From Paracoccaceae bacterium (lineage in GTDB: Bacteria > Pseudomonadota > Alphaproteobacteria > Rhodobacterales > Rhodobacteraceae), in the NCBI GenBank assembly GCA_947504705.1, contig CANNIA010000005.1, forward strand, positions 1-64,000: a stretch of 64,000 nt of DNA. The letters run 5' to 3'. Both the position numbers and the translations under genes were made by a program. The notes beneath the pieces were generated by a model. That model did no database searches. It was not told the DNA's origin and was given only the letters and a program-made list of their open reading frames with translations. Below, one piece after another: positions 1 to 8,112 of this stretch. Every line of letters starts with the position of its first letter. The stretch's first letter is position 1.

Positions 1-2
1 AA

Positions 3-225
<223 letters not shown>

Positions 226-240
226 ACTGAACTCTAAATC

Positions 241-690
241 TCAGAACTGCCAGTATTCGACTTTCATATGCCCGTCTTTCCACCATAGGCCAACCCATAT
301 GTTACCGTCTGCCTCATAGCTGATTTGGGAATCGAAATTCAATATTCCCTCAGAGATTCGTGGATTTCTTAATTCATTCAGCAAATTCTTTGTATACTCC
401 GCATACCCTGTTTCTGTGACGTCAGCTTCGAAACGCACAGTAAAATCAAAAATGCCTGTTCGTTCACAGAAAGTTGCATTCGCATCTTTTGGCAGATGCT
501 CGGCCAAAGAACAATATTGCGGAAAGGCTTCCATTCGCCAATCCTCGAAGATTGCCAGAAGAACCATCCACAGTAGAACGCATGGAAAGAACAGAAAGGC
601 CGTCCACTTGATTATTTTGATTGGTGAAACTTTCATGCGCTGGTTCCAAAGTGCAGAAATACTGTGATCGAGCCCCTGCGGGAGATTCAC
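241..690 (-). CDS. Hypothetical single-span membrane protein
   Basis: 149 residues with a GTG start; AAGGGG lies a few bases upstream of the start and supports it, although an internal ATG at 636 (MKVSPIK) is possible. Residues about 28-48 form one hydrophobic segment (WTAFLFFPCVLLWMVLLAIF), so the C-terminal hundred residues probably lie outside the cytoplasm. That part has two cysteines (YCSLAEH, TFCERTG) that could form a disulfide. The gene is clearly AT-richer than its neighbours, sits beside IS110 ends and has no recognised family, which points to recent transfer. Function unknown. Confidence 0.6.
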   Translation of the reverse strand: MNLPQGLDHSISALWNQRMKVSPIKIIKWTAFLFFPCVLLWMVLLAIFEDWRMEAFPQYCSLAEHLPKDANATFCERTGIFDFTVRFEADVTETGYAEYTKNLLNELRNPRISEGILNFDSQISYEADGNIWVGLWWKDGHMKVEYWQF

Positions 691-734
691 GACCCCTTAA
701 TTGTATTGGAAGTAAAGTTTCTGCTTCCCACCCA

Positions 735-1034
735 TCAGGCGCTCAACACCCGCTGAACGATCCCCGGCTCCTTGGCGATCAGGGCCAGCAGCACCCGTGC
801 GGGGCCATCGGGCACCCGGCGGTCTTGCTCCCAGTTCAAAAGCGTCGCCTTCTTGACCCCGATGGACTTTGCAAACTCGGCCTGGCTAAGGCCAGTCTTG
901 GCGCGGATGGCACGGACGTCGGGGGTGTCTGGAACGTCGACGTGATGGACTACGGCGCCGGTATCCTTGCCCTGCGCAAAGGCGATCGCCTCCAGAAGGC
1001 CGCGTTCGATCCGTTTGAAAGCTTCGCTCGTCAT
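735..1034 (-). CDS. HigA-type antitoxin, HTH regulator
   Basis: 99 residues starting at MTSEAFKRIE. The start ATG overlaps the toxin stop (ATGA), the usual translational coupling of toxin-antitoxin pairs. An Xre-type helix-turn-helix covers about residues 44-75, with GLSQAEFAKSIGV as the first helices and KKATLLNWEQDRR as the recognition part; the layout matches HigA-2/NadS antitoxins, which bind DNA and autoregulate. The gene itself looks intact although its partner toxin carries a frameshift, so this may now be an orphan antitoxin acting only as a DNA-binding repressor. The longer upstream frame is the out-of-frame end of the toxin. Confidence 0.85.
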   Translation of the reverse strand: MTSEAFKRIERGLLEAIAFAQGKDTGAVVHHVDVPDTPDVRAIRAKTGLSQAEFAKSIGVKKATLLNWEQDRRVPDGPARVLLALIAKEPGIVQRVLSA

Positions 1035-1365
1035 GTCCGTCCCCCATATTGTGCAGCAAGTATGTCGCCAAGTTTCAGCAGTGTCGCAAGTTCCGAAGCC
1101 GTGAGGTTCGCCTTCTCGTTCTTGGCGAAGAGTGCCAGCAGGACCACCGGGCCGATGGCGGGCCGGTAGAAATGGATCGACCGGAAGCCGCCGCTTTCCC
1201 TGCGCCGTTCCGGGCAAAGCGCAACTTTCGTAGCCCGCCACCCAAAGAGACACCAGCATCTGGATTTGCGGCCAGATAATCTACCAATTCGGTTCGTTCG
1301 GCTTCCGTCATCACGCCTTTGGCTTGACGCAAGAATTCGTCCAGCTCAATGACCGTGGTCAGCAT
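1031..1365 (-). pseudogene. HigB/RelE-type toxin, frameshifted
   Basis: The first 60 or so codons read as a RelE/HigB toxin (GVMTEAERTELVDYLAANPD, then GVSLGGGLRKLRFAR). At the short T-run 1195-1197 the frame is lost. Continuing in the neighbouring frame restores the family: GGFRSIHFYRPAIGPVVLLA, LFAKNEKANLTASELATLL and a TGA overlapping the antitoxin start. The expected coding for G-K-S-G-G-F-R needs one more A on the coding strand. With that base restored the gene would be 111 codons, the usual toxin size. HigB toxins are ribosome-dependent mRNA endonucleases; this allele should lack the C-terminal half of the fold. A sequencing error is the main alternative. Confidence 0.8.
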
Positions 1366-1401
1366 ATATGCGCCAATGGCGTATGTGTCAATGACGCATA
1401 C
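1363..1401 (-). promoter_or_regulatory. Promoter and double operator of the toxin-antitoxin locus
   Basis: On the minus strand TTGACA (1386-1391) is a perfect -35, followed after exactly 17 bp by TATATG (1363-1368). Two palindromes overlie it: 1381-1401 (GTATG.GTCAATGAC.CATAC, one mismatched pair) and 1368-1384 (ATGCGCCA A TGGCGTAT, one mismatch), centred 15 bp apart. This is how HigA-like antitoxins repress their own promoters. Transcription would begin close to or inside the first toxin codons, so the mRNA may be leaderless or the toxin may start further in. Confidence 0.6.
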
Positions 1402-1404
1402 GGA

Positions 1405-3360
1405 TCACACATCCAACTCCTCCACAAACCGGGCATTTTCCTGGATGTACTGAAACCGCAATTCCGGCTTCTTGCCCATCAGGCGCTCCACCAGATCGCT
1501 GGTGTCCCCCGGTTCGTCCTCGTCAATCGTCACCCGGATCAGTTTGCGGGTCAGGGGGTTCATTGTCGTGTCTTTCAAGTCCTTGGCGTCCATCTCCCCC
1601 AAGCCCTTGAATCGCTGGACGTCGATTTTGCCTTTGCCGCCCAGACCTTTGGCGAGCCAGACCTCTTTCTCGGCATCATCCGCCACATACAGCCGCCGCG
1701 CGCCTTGGGTCAGGCGGTACAGCGGCGGGCAGGCGAGGTAGAGGTGGCCCTTGTCGATCAGGGGGCGCATCTGGGTGAAGAAGAAGGTCATCAACAGGCT
1801 GGCGATATGCGCGCCGTCGACGTCGGCGTCGGTCATGATGATGATTTTCTCATAGCGCAGATCGTCCAGCTTGAAGCGGGTGCCCATGCCGGTGCCGAGG
1901 GCTTCACACAGGTCGCGGATTTCGGCGTTGTCGTTCAGCTTGGCGGAGGCGGCACCGAGGACGTTCAGGATCTTGCCCTTGAGGGGGAGGAGGGCCTGCG
2001 TCTCGCGGCTGCGGGCACCTTTGGCCGAGCCGCCGGCGCTGTCGCCTTCGACGATGAACAGTTCGGTATTCTCACGCGTTTTGGAGGAGCAGTCGGTCAG
2101 CTTGCCGGGAAGGCGCAGTTTCTTGGTCGCGGTCTTGCGCTGGGTTTCCTTTTCCTCACGGCGGCGCAGGCGTTCTTCGGCGCGCAGGACGAGGAAGTCG
2201 AGGATCGCCCCGGCGGATTTCGGGTCGGCGGCAAGCCAGGTGTCGAAATGGTCGCGGACGGCGTTTTCGACCCATTTCGCGGCTTCCTCGGTCGAGAGGC
2301 GGTCCTTGGTCTGGCCGACGAAAGAGGGTTCGCGGATGAAGACGGAGAGGAGCGCGCAGCCGCCGGTCAGAAGGTCGTCGCGGGTGATGAGGTCGGCCTT
2401 GCGGTTCTTCACCCGCTCACCATAGGCCTTGATGCCCTTGAGTGTGGCGGCCCAGAACCCGGCCTCATGCGTGCCGCCTTCGGGGGTGGGGACGGTGTTG
2501 CAGTAGGATTGCAGGAACCCGTCCTGCGCCGGGGTCCAGTTGATCGCCCATTCGACGGAGCCGGGGATCTGGTATTTTTCTTCAAAGCTGACGCGCCCGG
2601 CGAAGGGGCGTTCGGCGTAGGTGGTGACCTTGGCCATGGTGTCGGAGAGGTACTGGGCGAGGCCACCGGGGAAGTGGAAGGTCGCCTCCATCGGGGTGTC
2701 GCCGTCGGGGATGGCGGATTTCCAGCGGATTTCGACGCCGGAGAAGAGATAGGCCTTCGAGCGGGCGAGTTTGTAAAGGCGGGCGGGTTTCAGGGTCTGC
2801 GAGCCGAAGATTTCAGGGTCAGGGTGGAAGGTGACGGTGGTGCCACGGCGGTTCTGGATGGGCCCCAGCTTCTGGATCGGGCCACGGGGGATGCCGCGCG
2901 AGAAGGATTGTTCGTAAAGCTCTTTGTTCAGGGCGACTTGCACGGTCATCAGATCGGACAGCGCGTTGACGACCGAGGAGCCGACGCCGTTCAACCCGCC
3001 GGAGGTTGAATAGGCCTTGGCGTTGAATTTGCCGCCGGCGTGGAGGGTGCAGAGGATGACCTCCAAGGCCGATTTGCCGGGAAATTTCGGGTGCGGGTCG
3101 ACCGGGATGCCACGCCCGTTGTCGCGGATGGTGACGGAGTTGCCCTCGTGCAGTTCCACCTCGATCCGGTTGGCGTGGCCAGCGACCGCCTCGTCCATGG
3201 CGTTATCCAGGATTTCCGCGACCATGTGGTGCAGTGCGCGCTCATCCGTGCCGCCGATGTACATGCCGGGGCGCTTGCGGACAGGCTCCAAACCTTCGAG
3301 CACCTCGATCGAGGAGGCGTCATAGGTGGAGGCGGGCTGGGAGAGAAGGTCGTTCGGCAT
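1405..3360 (-). CDS. parE: DNA topoisomerase IV subunit B (ParE)
   Basis: 651 residues, normal for ParE. The protein is the ATPase subunit of topoisomerase IV, which with ParC decatenates daughter chromosomes. The GHKL ATPase comes first: EILDNAMDEA at about 49-58, DNGRGIP at 80-86 and the lid GGLNGVGSSVVNAL near 121-134. A GyrB-like transducer follows, then a TOPRIM region with LFIVEGDSAGGSAKGARS and the metal-binding DADVDGAHI. PVRKRPGMYIG near the N-terminus is conserved in both GyrB and ParE. The length and absence of the GyrB insert favour ParE. The stop is 39 bp from the toxin start, which shares the strand. Confidence 0.95.
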   Translation of the reverse strand: MPNDLLSQPASTYDASSIEVLEGLEPVRKRPGMYIGGTDERALHHMVAEILDNAMDEAVAGHANRIEVELHEGNSVTIRDNGRGIPVDPHPKFPGKSALEVILCTLHAGGKFNAKAYSTSGGLNGVGSSVVNALSDLMTVQVALNKELYEQSFSRGIPRGPIQKLGPIQNRRGTTVTFHPDPEIFGSQTLKPARLYKLARSKAYLFSGVEIRWKSAIPDGDTPMEATFHFPGGLAQYLSDTMAKVTTYAERPFAGRVSFEEKYQIPGSVEWAINWTPAQDGFLQSYCNTVPTPEGGTHEAGFWAATLKGIKAYGERVKNRKADLITRDDLLTGGCALLSVFIREPSFVGQTKDRLSTEEAAKWVENAVRDHFDTWLAADPKSAGAILDFLVLRAEERLRRREEKETQRKTATKKLRLPGKLTDCSSKTRENTELFIVEGDSAGGSAKGARSRETQALLPLKGKILNVLGAASAKLNDNAEIRDLCEALGTGMGTRFKLDDLRYEKIIIMTDADVDGAHIASLLMTFFFTQMRPLIDKGHLYLACPPLYRLTQGARRLYVADDAEKEVWLAKGLGGKGKIDVQRFKGLGEMDAKDLKDTTMNPLTRKLIRVTIDEDEPGDTSDLVERLMGKKPELRFQYIQENARFVEELDV

Positions 3361-3460
3361 CGGGCATGTCCTGCAGGGGGCTTGCTGCCATTAGATCACC
3401 TAGGGGGGGAGGGGCGCAAGATGTGGGGATTTTGCAGAAAGGGGGGCGGTCTGCCCCGCT

Positions 3461-3503
3461 CGGCCTTTGGCCTCACCCCCCGAGGATATTTGTCGAAGGG
3501 AAA
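3461..3503 (+). repeat. Dispersed intergenic repeat, copy A
   Basis: The core CACCCCCCGAGGATATTTGT followed by CGAAGGGAAA is shared with copies near 14.8 kb and 39.4 kb. A word of the form GGACCCCCGGAGTATTTT.. is common in intergenic DNA of Rhodobacterales. Its role is not established; no coding potential. Confidence 0.55.
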
Positions 3504-3641
3504 GCCGTTAAGTTTAACGGGTTGTTCAGGCTTGGCGGCGAGGATGGGCGGGCGGTAAAGGCGCGGACGCCGATGACCGCGAAGGGAATGACACCCCGGG
3601 GCTTGGCCTGGGCTGGGCGGCGGGGTGTTGATCGGTGCTGG

Positions 3642-3685
3642 GCCGGGGCGCTTGCGGACGGGTTCGAGCCCTTTGAGGGGCTTGA
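3642..3685 (-). pseudogene. Short ghost of a ParE/GyrB N-terminus
   Basis: Read on the minus strand this gives LKGLEPVRKRPG, the same residues as LEGLEPVRKRPG in the adjacent parE. At DNA level 18 bases are identical to the parE copy at 3265-3282 and about 30 of 36 match overall. Both sides lose similarity at once and a stop lies close upstream. It is far too short to be functional; a partial duplication of parE followed by decay is the simplest reading. Confidence 0.45.
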
Positions 3686-3825
3686 CGGAATGGGTGTTTT
3701 ATTCGGCGTCTGCGCCGGTGTCTGGTAGATCGCCCGCCATGGCCTGCCCGTCCTGGTCTTGACGGACGGGCACCATGTAGGCCACCGCGGAAGGGTTCAG
3801 GCCGGGGAAACCGCAGGGCAGTCGG

Positions 3826-4515
3826 TCAGAAGCTCATCACCAGACCGATGCGAACAGCGGTATTCGACGGCGAATATTCAATTGGGACTAAACCGGGAAG
3901 GAGGTCCAGCGTCTGGCTGGAGAATTCCGTATGCAGCACCTCGGTGCGGAAGATCAGCCGCGCGCTCAACGCGTGCTCAAGGCCGACGCCGAGAACATAG
4001 CCGTTAAACGTGGAGTCGATGCGATTGTCAGCCTCTACCGTCACAAGGTCGTCAGCAAGGTTCAGAAATCCGTAGTGGACCTTCGAGCGGGCAACGCCGG
4101 CGGAGCCGAAGAACAGTGTTTGGCCGACGATGGTACCGACCCGGGCGGTGAGGGTGGCCGATGATTTGACCTGCCACTCAAGCGTTTCATCCAGGTTGAT
4201 CGTGTCGGTCACAAGGTTGCCAGCTGCACCGCCATTCGCCAGCGACAGTTCGACGCCGTAGATCAGGTTGCCCCGTTGGAAGTTGTAGCCGACGAGACCA
4301 CCAACCTCGGAACCTTCAGCCGAAAAGTCGACAAACTGGCCAACGCCGCCAACGCCGTCGAGGTCAACGATCCCGATGTCGGAATTGTTTCTGGCCCCGA
4401 AAAGGCCAGCGTAGGCACCGGACCAATCGATCCCGGCGTCCTGGGCCATGACCGGGCCGGTTGCCGAGACTGCCGCAGCGGTCAGAGCTGCCGCCGCAAG
4501 GATACTCTGTCGCAT
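3826..4515 (-). CDS. Outer-membrane beta-barrel protein
   Basis: 229 residues from the start MRQSILAAAALTAAAVSA, which is a clear Sec signal peptide ending near VMAQ-DAG. The mature part has repeated short amphipathic strands with aromatic girdles (DWSGAYAGLFGARNN, GLVGYNFQRGNLIYGVELSL) and ends in VRIGLVMSF, the terminal Phe expected for BAM-dependent insertion. The pattern fits small OmpA/OmpW-like eight-stranded barrels of the porin_2/OMP_b-brl group. A longer frame upstream is discarded because the signal peptide sets the start. Substrate unknown. Confidence 0.75.
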   Translation of the reverse strand: MRQSILAAAALTAAAVSATGPVMAQDAGIDWSGAYAGLFGARNNSDIGIVDLDGVGGVGQFVDFSAEGSEVGGLVGYNFQRGNLIYGVELSLANGGAAGNLVTDTINLDETLEWQVKSSATLTARVGTIVGQTLFFGSAGVARSKVHYGFLNLADDLVTVEADNRIDSTFNGYVLGVGLEHALSARLIFRTEVLHTEFSSQTLDLLPGLVPIEYSPSNTAVRIGLVMSF

Positions 4516-4681
4516 CGCATCACCCAATATTTTATGAATTTCTATATGAGTCTCAGCATGGCACCAGGTTTCGCGCAAGGTATTCTTGTGGGCACCGACC
4601 GCGTTTCTGGCCCCAGAGATCGGGCTTGTGGTCTTTCGGGCACACAGCCGGATCGCATCCCGCAGCCTTGTCGCTGTTGTC

Positions 4682-5341
4682 TTACGCCGGTTCCGCCAAC
4701 CGTCCTTCCCACATCTTCTTGAAGGCGGGGCGCGACTGGCAGGCCTCAAGCCAGGCCTTCACGGCGGGGAATTCGGCCAGCAGGGTCGGGTGGCTTTGCC
4801 CGTAGCGCATGCATTCGGCGAGGTTGATGTCGGCGACGGTAAAGCGATCCCCAACCATGTGGCTGGTCGTTGAAAGATGCGCCTGAAGCCTTGCCAGCGG
4901 GCGCCGGAGTTTTTCGGCGGCGAGCGCGATGATCGACTGGCCTTCGGGGGTCTTCAGGCCTCCATCAGCGACGGCATAGGTGATTTCCAGCGCGGGAACC
5001 TCGATGGCTGAGGCCCCGAACAGAGCCCATTGTTCCATCAGCGCGGTTTCGGCGTGGGTCTTCGGGCCAAGGTCGCCCCCCATGGTGCGGGCGAGGTGCA
5101 GCGTAATCGCGAAGCTTTCGGTCAGGATCAGGTCGCCGTCGGTCATCGCCGGAATCTGGCCCATGGGCGTGACCGCAAGGAATTCGGGCGAGGCGGTGTT
5201 CAACGGCGCATCTTTCGCCTTGGCGTCGGGCAGGCGATAGGCCTGGATCACCGGCACATGGGTGAAGGGTGCGCCGATCTCGGCCAGAAGCCAGATCGGG
5301 CGCGAGGCGCGGCTGCGGTAGACGCCGTAAAGGGTGATCAT
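4682..5341 (-). CDS. Glutathione S-transferase family protein
   Basis: 219 residues with the two-domain GST layout. The thioredoxin-like N-domain includes MITLYGVYRSRASRPIWLLA, the cis-Pro loop TPMGQIPAM and the glutathione-binding LTESFAITLHLA (Glu-Ser). The helical C-domain carries the N-capping motif FTVADINLAECM. Such enzymes conjugate glutathione to electrophiles or reduce disulfides and peroxides in the cytoplasm. The active residue near the N-terminus is probably one of the serines (YRSRAS). The gene is divergent from ppk2, with an FNR-type box between them. Confidence 0.85.
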   Translation of the reverse strand: MITLYGVYRSRASRPIWLLAEIGAPFTHVPVIQAYRLPDAKAKDAPLNTASPEFLAVTPMGQIPAMTDGDLILTESFAITLHLARTMGGDLGPKTHAETALMEQWALFGASAIEVPALEITYAVADGGLKTPEGQSIIALAAEKLRRPLARLQAHLSTTSHMVGDRFTVADINLAECMRYGQSHPTLLAEFPAVKAWLEACQSRPAFKKMWEGRLAEPA

Positions 5342-5414
5342 CGGAAAACTCCTGCCTTGTCCGCGTCAGCCTATGCCGGGAGCGGGGGAAGAAAAACCCC
5401 CAAGATCGGCAGTT

Positions 5415-5428
5415 TTGATCGGGATCAA
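5415..5428. promoter_or_regulatory. FnrL/FNR-type binding site
   Basis: TTGATCGGGATCAA is a perfect match to the palindrome TTGATNNNNATCAA recognised by FNR/Anr/FnrL iron-sulfur regulators that sense low oxygen. Its centre lies about 63 bp upstream of the ppk2 start codon and about 80 bp from the gst start. It could activate ppk2 as a class II site with a transcription start near 5463, or act on the divergent gene. Confidence 0.7.
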
Positions 5429-5484
5429 GGCAGGGTGTGACAAATTGTGCCAAGCTTGGTTGGTCTAGGCGAGGAGGACCATGC

Positions 5485-6405
5485 ATGGAAGATAGTCAGG
5501 AGATTGCGAAGGCAGCAGAGCCGGTTGAGGTTCAAACTGGCCCCAAGACCTTTCCGGCGGCAAGTCCGCTGCATCAGGCCTTTGAATCGGGGCGCTATCC
5601 TTACGCCCGGTTGATGGGCCGGGTAGCCTATGAGACCGAAAAGGCCAAGCTGCAGGCCGAGCTTTTGAAGGTCCAGATCTGGGCGCAGGAGACGGGCCAG
5701 AAGTTTGTGATCCTGATGGAAGGGCGCGATGCAGCCGGCAAGGGCGGCACGATCAAACGGTTCATGGAGCATCTGAACCCACGCTATGCCCGGGTCTGCG
5801 CGCTGACCAAGCCAAGCGATGTGGAAAAGGGCCAGTGGTTCTTTCAGCGCTATATCGCGCATCTGCCGACGGCTGGGGAAATGGTGTTCTACGACCGCTC
5901 TTGGTACAACCGGGCGGGGGTTGAACGGGTGATGGGGTTCTGCACGCCGTCGGAATATCTGGAATTCATGCGGCAGGCGCCGGAGCTGGAACGGATGCTG
6001 GTCCGCTCGGGCATTCGGCTGCACAAATACTGGTTTTCCGTGACGCGGGAAGAACAGCGGGCGCGGTTCGCAGCACGAGAAACCGACCCTTTGAAGATGT
6101 GGAAGCTGTCGCCGATCGACAAGGCGTCGCTGGACCGCTGGGACGACTATACCGAGGCGAAGGAGGCGATGTTCTTTTATACTGACACAGCAGATGCGCC
6201 TTGGGTGATTGTGAAGTCGAACGACAAGAAACGGGCACGGCTGAACTGCATGCGGCATTTCCTGACGACACTGGATTATCCCAACAAGAACCATGAGGTG
6301 ATCGGCACGCCTGATCCCTTGATCGTGGGGCGGGCGGCACAGATATTGGCGGATGACGCGCATATCTATGACGCTGCAACCCATCCGGCGATGCTGCGCG
6401 GCTAA
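5485..6405 (+). CDS. ppk2: Polyphosphate kinase 2 (PPK2)
   Basis: 306 residues. PPK2 enzymes move phosphate between inorganic polyphosphate and nucleotides, in class I usually making ATP or GTP from the diphosphate. The Walker A loop GRDAAGKGGTIKRF is near residue 80, the lid region follows (KPSDVEKGQWFFQRYIAHLP), and DRSWYNRAGVERVMGF is the Walker B stretch. One PPK2 domain of this length indicates class I or III. GAGGAGG seven bases before the ATG at 5485 decides the start over upstream alternatives. The upstream FNR box suggests induction when oxygen is low, when polyphosphate could buffer nucleotide energy. Confidence 0.92.
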   Translation: MEDSQEIAKAAEPVEVQTGPKTFPAASPLHQAFESGRYPYARLMGRVAYETEKAKLQAELLKVQIWAQETGQKFVILMEGRDAAGKGGTIKRFMEHLNPRYARVCALTKPSDVEKGQWFFQRYIAHLPTAGEMVFYDRSWYNRAGVERVMGFCTPSEYLEFMRQAPELERMLVRSGIRLHKYWFSVTREEQRARFAARETDPLKMWKLSPIDKASLDRWDDYTEAKEAMFFYTDTADAPWVIVKSNDKKRARLNCMRHFLTTLDYPNKNHEVIGTPDPLIVGRAAQILADDAHIYDAATHPAMLRG

Positions 6406-6480
6406 GGCTTTGGCGCAAGACAGCCGAGCGGCGGATTGCGCCCCTTGGCGGGGGCCGGGCGCGCGTTTAGGATGCCGGGC

Positions 6481-7128
6481 ATGCGCGGTCTGGCACTTCT
6501 TGGCGGTCTATTGGCGTCGTCTCCGGCGTTGGCGCATCCTCATGTCTGGGTCGATACCCGGATCGAGGTGATCCTGAATGATGCGAACCAGGCGACAGGG
6601 GTTCGCATTGGCTGGACTTACGACGACCTGTATTCGCTGTATATCATCGGCGACATGGGGCTTGACCCGGATTGGGACGGCAAGCTGACTGCGGACGAAG
6701 TGGCCAAACTTTCCGGCTTCGATATGGAATGGGATCCGGGGTATCCGGGTGATACTTATGCCTTGATGGCAGGGGTGGCGCTGGATTTGTCACGGCCGGT
6801 GGAGTTCTCGGTGAGCTTTGCAGAGGGCAGGATCACCTCGACCCATCTGCGCCAGTTCGCGCAGCCGGTGCCAGTTGGTGACGTGCCTCTGATCATCCAG
6901 ACCTATGACCCCAGTTACTATATAGCCCGCAGCATTCCCTTTGATCCCGTGGTGACTGGCGGAGTGGGCTGCACTGCCGAGGTCTATGTGCCTGACCTTG
7001 ATGCCGCAGATGAGGCGCTGCAGGCGGCGCTGGAGGAGTACACTCCGGACATCGACCTTGAAGCCGAGTTTCCGGCAATTGGGGCCAATTATGCAGAGGA
7101 AGTGAGACTGACATGCGCCGCGCCCTGA
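6481..7128 (+). CDS. DUF1007 periplasmic protein, partner of NicO exporter
   Basis: 215 residues from MRGLALLGG; an ATG nine bases upstream is also possible but AGGA is better placed for 6481. A signal peptide ends at ALAHPHVWVD, and the mature start H-P-H-V-W-V is the hallmark of DUF1007. The family is found with NicO/RcnA-type nickel or cobalt exporters, and the N-terminal histidines may bind metal in the periplasm. There is an EF-like acidic loop (DPDWDGKLTADEV). It overlaps the next gene by 16 bp, so the two are translated together. Confidence 0.85.
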   Translation: MRGLALLGGLLASSPALAHPHVWVDTRIEVILNDANQATGVRIGWTYDDLYSLYIIGDMGLDPDWDGKLTADEVAKLSGFDMEWDPGYPGDTYALMAGVALDLSRPVEFSVSFAEGRITSTHLRQFAQPVPVGDVPLIIQTYDPSYYIARSIPFDPVVTGGVGCTAEVYVPDLDAADEALQAALEEYTPDIDLEAEFPAIGANYAEEVRLTCAAP

Positions 7129-8051
7129 CCTTTGGTGGATTGCTCCTGATCCTGCTTTTCGGCCTTCTATGGGCATTCGGCGCGCTGGATGGCGTGGCGT
7201 CTGCAGTTCGAGGAGCCCAGCGGGCAACGCAGGACCATCTGGCCGCGGCAATACGGGCGCTACGCAGCGGAGAGCCGGGGGCGTTGGTCGCCTTTTGGGC
7301 AGTGTGTTTTGCCTATGGTGTCTTGCACGCGGCTGGACCCGGCCATGGCAAGATGCTGATCGGTGGCTATGGTGTGGCGCGGCGGGTGCCGGTCGGACGG
7401 TTGGCCGGGCTGGCGCTGGCGTCAAGTCTGGCGCAGGCAGCGGTTGCAGTTGGGTTGGTCTATGCGTTGGTGGCCGTATTGGGCCTGACGCGGTTGGCGG
7501 TCGAAGGCACGGCTGAGCGTTGGATGACGCCCTTCAGCCACGCGATGATCGCTGGGCTGGGGCTGTGGCTGGTCTGGCGCGGGGTCATGGGCTTGCGTCG
7601 GCAAGCAGTGTCTTCGGATGCTGAGGCGGAGGGGCATCATCATGATCACCCGCATGGGCATAGTGACCACGATCACGATCACGTCCACGGGCCGCATTGC
7701 AATCATGCCCATGGCCCCTCGCTTGCCGAGGTCGAGCGTATCACCGGCTGGAAGGACGCGCTGGCCCTGATTGCCGGCATCGCGATCCGCCCATGCTCTG
7801 GAGCGCTTTTTATCCTTATCCTGACTTGGCAGCTTGGCATTGCCGCGGCCGGGATTGTCGGGGCCTTTGTCATGGGAGCTGGCACCGCGTTGGTCACGAT
7901 GGGAGTTGCGCTGCTTGCTGTCTGGGCGCGTGAAGGGGCTTTTGCCGGCATGGGCGGAGGCAAAGCGGCGCGGATCATTCCCTGGGTCGAACTGGCGGTG
8001 GGTGGGGTCATCGCGTTCGCGGCAGTCGGGTTGTTTCTGCAGTCGCTTTGA
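7113..8051 (+). CDS. Nickel/cobalt exporter, NicO/RcnA-like
   Basis: 312 residues with an N-terminal span, then about six transmembrane helices. HAAGPGHGKMLIGGY is the NicO helix signature. A cytoplasmic or periplasmic loop near residues 173-200 is packed with histidine and aspartate (HHHDHPHGHSDHDHDHVHG), as in RcnA, and would bind the metal. The second half has RPCSGALFILILTWQLG, the other conserved NicO motif. Likely role is export of Ni2+ or Co2+ with the preceding DUF1007 protein. No RcnR-type repressor gene is adjacent. Confidence 0.87.
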   Translation: MRRALTFGGLLLILLFGLLWAFGALDGVASAVRGAQRATQDHLAAAIRALRSGEPGALVAFWAVCFAYGVLHAAGPGHGKMLIGGYGVARRVPVGRLAGLALASSLAQAAVAVGLVYALVAVLGLTRLAVEGTAERWMTPFSHAMIAGLGLWLVWRGVMGLRRQAVSSDAEAEGHHHDHPHGHSDHDHDHVHGPHCNHAHGPSLAEVERITGWKDALALIAGIAIRPCSGALFILILTWQLGIAAAGIVGAFVMGAGTALVTMGVALLAVWAREGAFAGMGGGKAARIIPWVELAVGGVIAFAAVGLFLQSL

Positions 8052-8112
8052 CGCCGCGCTGCTACGAGGGGCATGGCTTGTGGAAGTCGCTCCGCCGTCG
8101 TAAGCCATACGA

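Larger units (their letters stand above)
3361..3825. other. 465-bp spacer without a gene, carrying repeat-like pieces
   Basis: Between the parE start and the stop of the beta-barrel gene no credible reading frame is seen. It holds the upstream region of parE, one copy of the order-typical intergenic repeat (3461-3503), a perfect small hairpin CCGTTAA-GT-TTAACGG (3505-3520) and a short fragment resembling the start of parE/gyrB (3642-3685). The mixed content suggests a site where small pieces have accumulated. Confidence 0.6.

Noticed and set aside
1324-3009. Long open frame (561 codons) on the plus strand opposite parE
   Set aside because: It is the antisense of a clear ParE; its residues are low-complexity Gly/Ala/Val/Asp typical of GC-rich third-position shadows and no family motif appears.
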